A stretch of DNA of 8,188 bases from Dehalococcoidia bacterium (lineage in GTDB: Bacteria > Chloroflexota > Dehalococcoidia > Lucifugimonadales > JAGWBF01): assembly GCA_021296025.1 (NCBI GenBank), contig JAGWBF010000069.1, positions 1 to 8,188 of the forward strand. Direction: 5' to 3'. The notes under the pieces are model-generated. The model ran no database searches. It was not told where the DNA came from and was given only the letters and a program-made list of their open reading frames with translations. A program made the translations under genes and the position numbers. Shown in pieces: positions 5,695 to 8,188 of the stretch; the stretch's first letter is position 1, and every line of letters starts with the position of its first letter.

Positions 5695-7148
5695 CCTGCT
5701 TTTGGGCGCTGACCGGCGTCTGCCAGCACGGGATGAGAGATTGCGGTGCCATCCTCAGCCATCTGGATCACCTCGCCTATGCCGGACCTGCCGGCGTAAG
5801 AGATAGCCGCCTCCAGGGACATGTCGCAAACATCCATCTCGACTGAACGCCCCTCAGTCCTCAGCTTTTGGGCCAATTTGAGAGCTTCCTGGTATCTGCC
5901 GTTGGATGGCATAACAAGGGCGCTGGACGGTCTCGATGCGTCCACTCCTGTAGGGGATTCCTGGGAGGTTAGGATGTCCTGCAGGAGCTCTACTGTAAAG
6001 GCGAATCCCAAGACAGGTATGTCTACCATACTCCCAAGTGCCCTTGCCAACGTATCGCACCTGCCCCCTCCGGCGATGGAGTATGGAAGGGAAGGGTGCT
6101 TGATCTCGAAGATAATCCCCGTGTAGTAGGCGATATCCCTTGCGAGCCCAAAGTCCAGCACCAGGCTATCTGCCGGGACGATAGCTCCGTCGATAAGGCC
6201 CACAGTCTCCTCGAGAATGTCCAGGGCGGACGAGTCTAGGCCGCTGGACCTGATAATCTTCCTGGCGGCATCAATACTGCCCTTGGGACTTCCCCGCACC
6301 CCAGCCAGAGAAGAGACCAGGTTGATCGCCTTTTCGAGATTGCCCGGGTCGTCGGCCCCCTTGAACTTGGTAAGCAGGCGCTCGACGATGCCATATGGCT
6401 CCCTTTGGCCCAGGGAACCGACTTCCGCCCACTGGATCATCCCATGCAAGAGGTTCCTGGCCTCTTCTTCGGGCATGTCACGAATCCTGGCAGCCAAGTC
6501 GCCGTCTTCATCTTTGATCCCGACGAGGCGGAGGGTCCTGGCCTGCTCCAGCACCCCTTCCAGTCCCGTTTGGCCGGACTTCAACTCTCCGATGCTGCCA
6601 AGAATGAAAAGGATGGAGCGTTCGGAGAGACCCAGCTGGTGCAGGAGCTGAAGCAATACGCCCACGTCGCTGAGCTCAATGGTGTTGTCGGATATGCCCA
6701 GATTAGCTAGAGAAGCGTAGCTAAGGGACAATATCTCGGCATCGGCTCCCGGGCCGGCGGCCCCCAGAAGCTCGACTCCCGCCTGGGTGTACTGCCTGTA
6801 GGAATCATCATCGCTGTCGTAACGGAACACAGGACCGGCATACTGGATGCGGTTAGGAAAGGGGGATGGCGAGTCCGATTCGATATAGCTTCGAAGCACT
6901 GAACTGGTGTATTCCGGGCGCAGGCTTACATGGTTCCCCCCCGGGTCCACGAAGCTGTACATGCGGGCGGCGATCTCCCCTCCCGACTTTCGCAGAAATA
7001 GCTCGGTTGGTTCCAGGATGGGGGTGTCCAGGAGCTTGTAGCGGTGGAGGGAGAAGAAGGCCCTGAGCTTTTCTTGGACTGCCATCAAGGGCTGCCAGTA
7101 AGGCTCAGGGAGGTCGTGCATCCCCTTTAGGTGGTACAGTTTATCCAT
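5691..7148 (-). CDS. hisZ: HisRS-like protein, probable ATP phosphoribosyltransferase regulatory subunit (HisZ-like)
   Basis: A 485-residue class II histidyl-tRNA synthetase-like protein heading the his cluster. Synthetase-like parts: HLKGMHDLP at the N-terminus, TPILEPTELF (42-51), SLRPEYTS (75-82), motif 2 at YAGPVFRYD...YRQYTQAGVELLG (103-129), the His-binding-type LARDIAYYTGIIFE (335-348), GGGRCDTL (360-367) and motif 3 GFAFTVELL (381-389). Catalytic sites are eroded: motif 3 has Leu388 where synthetases have the ATP-binding Arg, motif 2 is shortened and acidic (SDDDS), and RGLDYY reads RDIAYY. This argues against aminoacylation and for a HisZ-type regulator of HisG, as does the ATGA overlap with hisG. 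Unusually, it keeps an anticodon-domain-like C-terminus (about 408-470) and has a long middle insert (about 175-320), so it is longer than typical HisZ. No ribosome site is visible before ATG 7148. The alternative is a divergent HisS, thought less likely. Confidence 0.72.
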   Translation of the reverse strand: MDKLYHLKGMHDLPEPYWQPLMAVQEKLRAFFSLHRYKLLDTPILEPTELFLRKSGGEIAARMYSFVDPGGNHVSLRPEYTSSVLRSYIESDSPSPFPNRIQYAGPVFRYDSDDDSYRQYTQAGVELLGAAGPGADAEILSLSYASLANLGISDNTIELSDVGVLLQLLHQLGLSERSILFILGSIGELKSGQTGLEGVLEQARTLRLVGIKDEDGDLAARIRDMPEEEARNLLHGMIQWAEVGSLGQREPYGIVERLLTKFKGADDPGNLEKAINLVSSLAGVRGSPKGSIDAARKIIRSSGLDSSALDILEETVGLIDGAIVPADSLVLDFGLARDIAYYTGIIFEIKHPSLPYSIAGGGRCDTLARALGSMVDIPVLGFAFTVELLQDILTSQESPTGVDASRPSSALVMPSNGRYQEALKLAQKLRTEGRSVEMDVCDMSLEAAISYAGRSGIGEVIQMAEDGTAISHPVLADAGQRPKAG

Positions 7149-7160
7149 TTGATTAGGTAG

Positions 7161-7188
7161 CGGTATTGTACAACAGAGCCGTATTGCA
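7161..7188 (-). promoter_or_regulatory. Possible promoter and direct repeats upstream of hisZ
   Basis: TACAAT on the minus strand (7165-7170) is a good -10 match, 16 nt before the hisZ ATG. A -35 at the right distance (TTTCCT, 7188-7193) is poor. A transcript from here would have a leader of only about 10 nt and no ribosome site. Two copies of a CGGTATTGTA/CCGTATTGCA element (7161-7170 and 7179-7188, 8 of 10 identical) are 18 nt apart, and TTGTACAA (7166-7173) is palindromic; either could be an operator. It lies in the 75-nt gap, the only sizeable one before the his genes. Confidence 0.3.
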
Positions 7189-7223
7189 GGAAAACAAGGT
7201 CCCCTGGGATGGAGGCGTAGGCC

Positions 7224-7895
7224 TTATGGGTGGGCCATCAGTCCGCCATCTACGTAGATTGGTTGCCCAGTAGTGTAGTCGCAAGAGTCAGAAGCTAGGT
7301 ACACCAGCAGGGGACCGATGTCCCTTGGGTGTCCCTTGCGCCTCAGCGGAATATAGCGAACCAGCAGCTCTTTCTGGGCCTCTTCCGGCTCTATCTCTTC
7401 GGTGCTGCTCCATCCGGTACCTATGACGTTGACTCGTATGTTGTTTCGCCCCCACTCCAGGGCGAGAGCCCGGCTCAGCTGGAGGATGGCGCCCTGGCTT
7501 GCGCAGTACACGCTAGACTCGGCCAGCCCCCTCTCAGCCATGTTGTTGCTTATGTTAATGATCTTCCCCCCGCCTTGGGACAACATCTTCACTCCTATAA
7601 AGCGGCAGAACAGGTAAACGGGCTTGAAGTTCCGGTCCATTACCCCTTGATAATCGGCTTCGCCGGTCTGGGTCAGGGGCTTGCCCTGGGGTGTGCGAAA
7701 GACGTTTACCAGCACATCTATCCGCTTACAGGTATCCCAGACCTCTTCAACCAACGCTTCCACTGAACCCTGGTCCGAGGGATTGCATACGTAGCCTGCC
7801 GGTTCCGAGCCCAGGGAGCCGACCATCGCATCAGCCTCTTTCAGGACCCAGGACTGCCGGTCTGCAATGACCACCCTGGAGCCGGCCTCCGCCAT
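7224..7895 (-). CDS. Short-chain dehydrogenase/reductase, N-terminally truncated by an in-frame stop
   Basis: 223 residues from ATG 7895; the classical SDR fold is clear but incomplete at the front. Visible: AEAGSRVVIADR (second Rossmann strand), RIDVLVN (58-64), RNFKP (88-92, structural Asn89), KIINISNN (111-118), YCASQGAILQLSRALALEWG (130-149), NIRVNVIGTGW (152-162) and the C-terminal ASDSCDYTTGQPIYVDGG (201-218). SDRs are ~250 residues; about 30 are missing, and these are encoded just upstream behind a TAA. Catalytic positions are altered: Tyr130 is kept, but the Lys of YxxxK is Gln134, the Ser 13 residues before Tyr is Asn117, and NNAG reads NVFR. It may be a pseudoenzyme, a decaying gene, or a gene with a sequencing error. 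ATG 7895 has no good ribosome site and would delete the NAD(P)-binding loop. Substrate unknown. The downstream gene is hisZ after 75 nt. Confidence 0.8.
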   Translation of the reverse strand: MAEAGSRVVIADRQSWVLKEADAMVGSLGSEPAGYVCNPSDQGSVEALVEEVWDTCKRIDVLVNVFRTPQGKPLTQTGEADYQGVMDRNFKPVYLFCRFIGVKMLSQGGGKIINISNNMAERGLAESSVYCASQGAILQLSRALALEWGRNNIRVNVIGTGWSSTEEIEPEEAQKELLVRYIPLRRKGHPRDIGPLLVYLASDSCDYTTGQPIYVDGGLMAHP

Positions 7896-7985
7896 TGCCA
7901 GGGCGAGGTAGGGGGTAGCAGCATCACCATCTCCGGCAAGGAGGGCAACCTTGCCGGAGAGGCTAAATTCCTCTTATACGGGCAT
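7896..7985 (-). pseudogene. N-terminal part of the SDR, cut off by a TAA at codon 4
   Basis: In frame with the downstream SDR, ATG (7983-7985), CCC, GTA is followed by TAA (7974-7976). The frame then runs open as EEFSLSGKVALLAGDGDAAT... straight into the SDR ORF. SLSGKVALL is the classical first Rossmann strand, so these codons belong to the gene. No ATG, GTG or TTG lies between the TAA and ATG 7895. The nucleotide-binding loop reads AGDGDAAT rather than TGxxxGIG. AAGAAGGAAG abuts the ATG at 7985, purine-rich though too close for ideal. One base change (CAA, AAA or TAC to TAA) would explain the stop. Confidence 0.75.
7930..7960 (-). repeat. Perfect 12-bp inverted repeat inside the SDR N-terminal region
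   Basis: TCTCCGGCAAGG (7930-7941) and CCTTGCCGGAGA (7949-7960) are exact reverse complements around a 7-nt loop. In minus-strand RNA this is a very stable GC-rich hairpin starting 13 nt after the in-frame UAA. It coincides with the codons for the first Rossmann strand. No U-run follows. Confidence 0.85.
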
Positions 7986-8048
7986 CTTCCTTCTTTTGGC
8001 AGGGGCGTTTGGGATCTCCACGGCTGCAGGTATTACCTTCGATGGCCG
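7986..8048 (-). other. Spacer between the two SDR genes
   Basis: 63 nt from the TGA of the upstream SDR to the ATG at 7985. Apart from a weak 4-bp hairpin (AGGT/ACCT) and the purine-rich AAGAAGGAAG at its end, I see no promoter or terminator in it. Confidence 0.4.
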
Positions 8049-8188
8049 TCAACCGGCTTCTCCATGAATCGTGTGGCCCGTCGGAGCGATTCCACCGGCC
8101 AGCCCTCCGCCATCCAGGGTCACCACCTCGCCGTTCATGTAGTCTGACGCCGCTGATGCTAGGAAGACTGCAATGGGGCCGATGTCCT
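8049..8188 (-). CDS. Short-chain dehydrogenase/reductase, C-terminal end only
   Basis: The frame is open from the right edge to TGA at 8049-8051, giving 46 full codons. It begins DIGPIAVFLAS, continues SDYMNGEVVTLDGGG, and ends with an added tail (LAGGIAPTGHTIHGEAG). The pattern ...FLAS....Y.nGe...DGGG is the standard SDR C-terminus that closes the substrate pocket and dimer face. The active site lies outside the window. It resembles the same part of the downstream SDR (DIGPLLVYLASDS...YTTGQPIYVDGG), so the two are tandem paralogues, though the downstream copy lacks the tail. The next gene follows after 63 nt in the same direction, so they may be one transcript. Substrate unknown. Confidence 0.85.
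   Translation of the reverse strand, partial: DIGPIAVFLASAASDYMNGEVVTLDGGGLAGGIAPTGHTIHGEAG

Noticed and set aside
5036..5752. Minus-strand ORF of 238 codons overlapping hisG and the hisZ end in another frame
   Set aside because: The hisG frame contains complete family motifs; this frame gives an Arg/Pro/Ser/Gly/Gln-rich low-complexity product typical of an out-of-frame reading.
5691..7148. Housekeeping histidyl-tRNA synthetase (hisS)
   Set aside because: The motif 3 Arg is replaced by Leu, motif 2 is altered, and the gene overlaps hisG by 4 nt. A HisZ-type role fits better, though it is not proven.
7930..7985. Selenocysteine or pyrrolysine insertion at the in-frame stop with its downstream hairpin
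   Set aside because: The stop is TAA; selenocysteine uses TGA and pyrrolysine TAG. SDRs have no known Sec or Pyl at this position.
1..8188. CRISPR arrays, tRNA or rRNA genes, insertion sequences, phage or defence genes
   Set aside because: No regular repeats, tRNA-like folds, transposase motifs or terminal inverted repeats were seen; nearly the whole window is covered by metabolic genes.

Overview
This 8.2 kb window is bacterial DNA of fairly high GC, with tightly packed genes and almost no non-coding sequence. It carries a six-gene histidine-biosynthesis cluster on the minus strand. To its left are two plus-strand genes, and to its right are two tandem minus-strand SDR (short-chain dehydrogenase/reductase) genes. 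No marker gene fixes the taxonomy. The style of the proteins (a DUF3105 membrane-anchored protein, SDR paralogues in tandem, a lineage-specific his operon with an inserted hydrolase) suggests Chloroflexota, perhaps Dehalococcoidia/SAR202. That placement is inference only.

Layout on the plus strand: the 3' part of a DUF3105 protein (2-535, cut by the window edge), then after 14 nt a complete purS (550-801), the small subunit of FGAM synthase. purS meets hisB tail to tail with only 9 nt between the stop codons. The usual partners purQ and purL do not follow.

Layout on the minus strand, in transcription order from right to left: the end of an SDR (8049-8188, cut by the edge); a second SDR (7224-7895) whose first ~30 residues are still encoded upstream but lie behind an in-frame TAA; then hisZ-like, hisG, a zinc-dependent phospholipase C-like hydrolase, hisD, hisC and hisB. 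From hisZ to hisC every junction overlaps: 4 nt, 8-20 nt, 20 nt and 8-29 nt. Transcription and translation are therefore probably coupled. hisB follows after 42 nt, and a perfect inverted repeat lies in that gap.

How the genes work together: HisG, perhaps with the HisRS-like protein as regulator, makes the first intermediate. HisB, HisC and HisD carry out the imidazoleglycerol-phosphate dehydratase, aminotransferase and histidinol dehydrogenase steps. HisI/E, HisA, HisH, HisF and a recognisable histidinol-phosphate phosphatase are not in the window. The points most worth a second look are: (1) the phosphoesterase-like gene translationally embedded between hisG and hisD, a possible non-orthologous histidinol-phosphate phosphatase; (2) a HisRS-like protein with damaged catalytic motifs but a retained anticodon-domain-like C-terminus, next to a long-form HisG that should not need HisZ; and (3) the SDR with a stop at codon 4, a perfect 12-bp hairpin just downstream, and substitutions in its catalytic residues.
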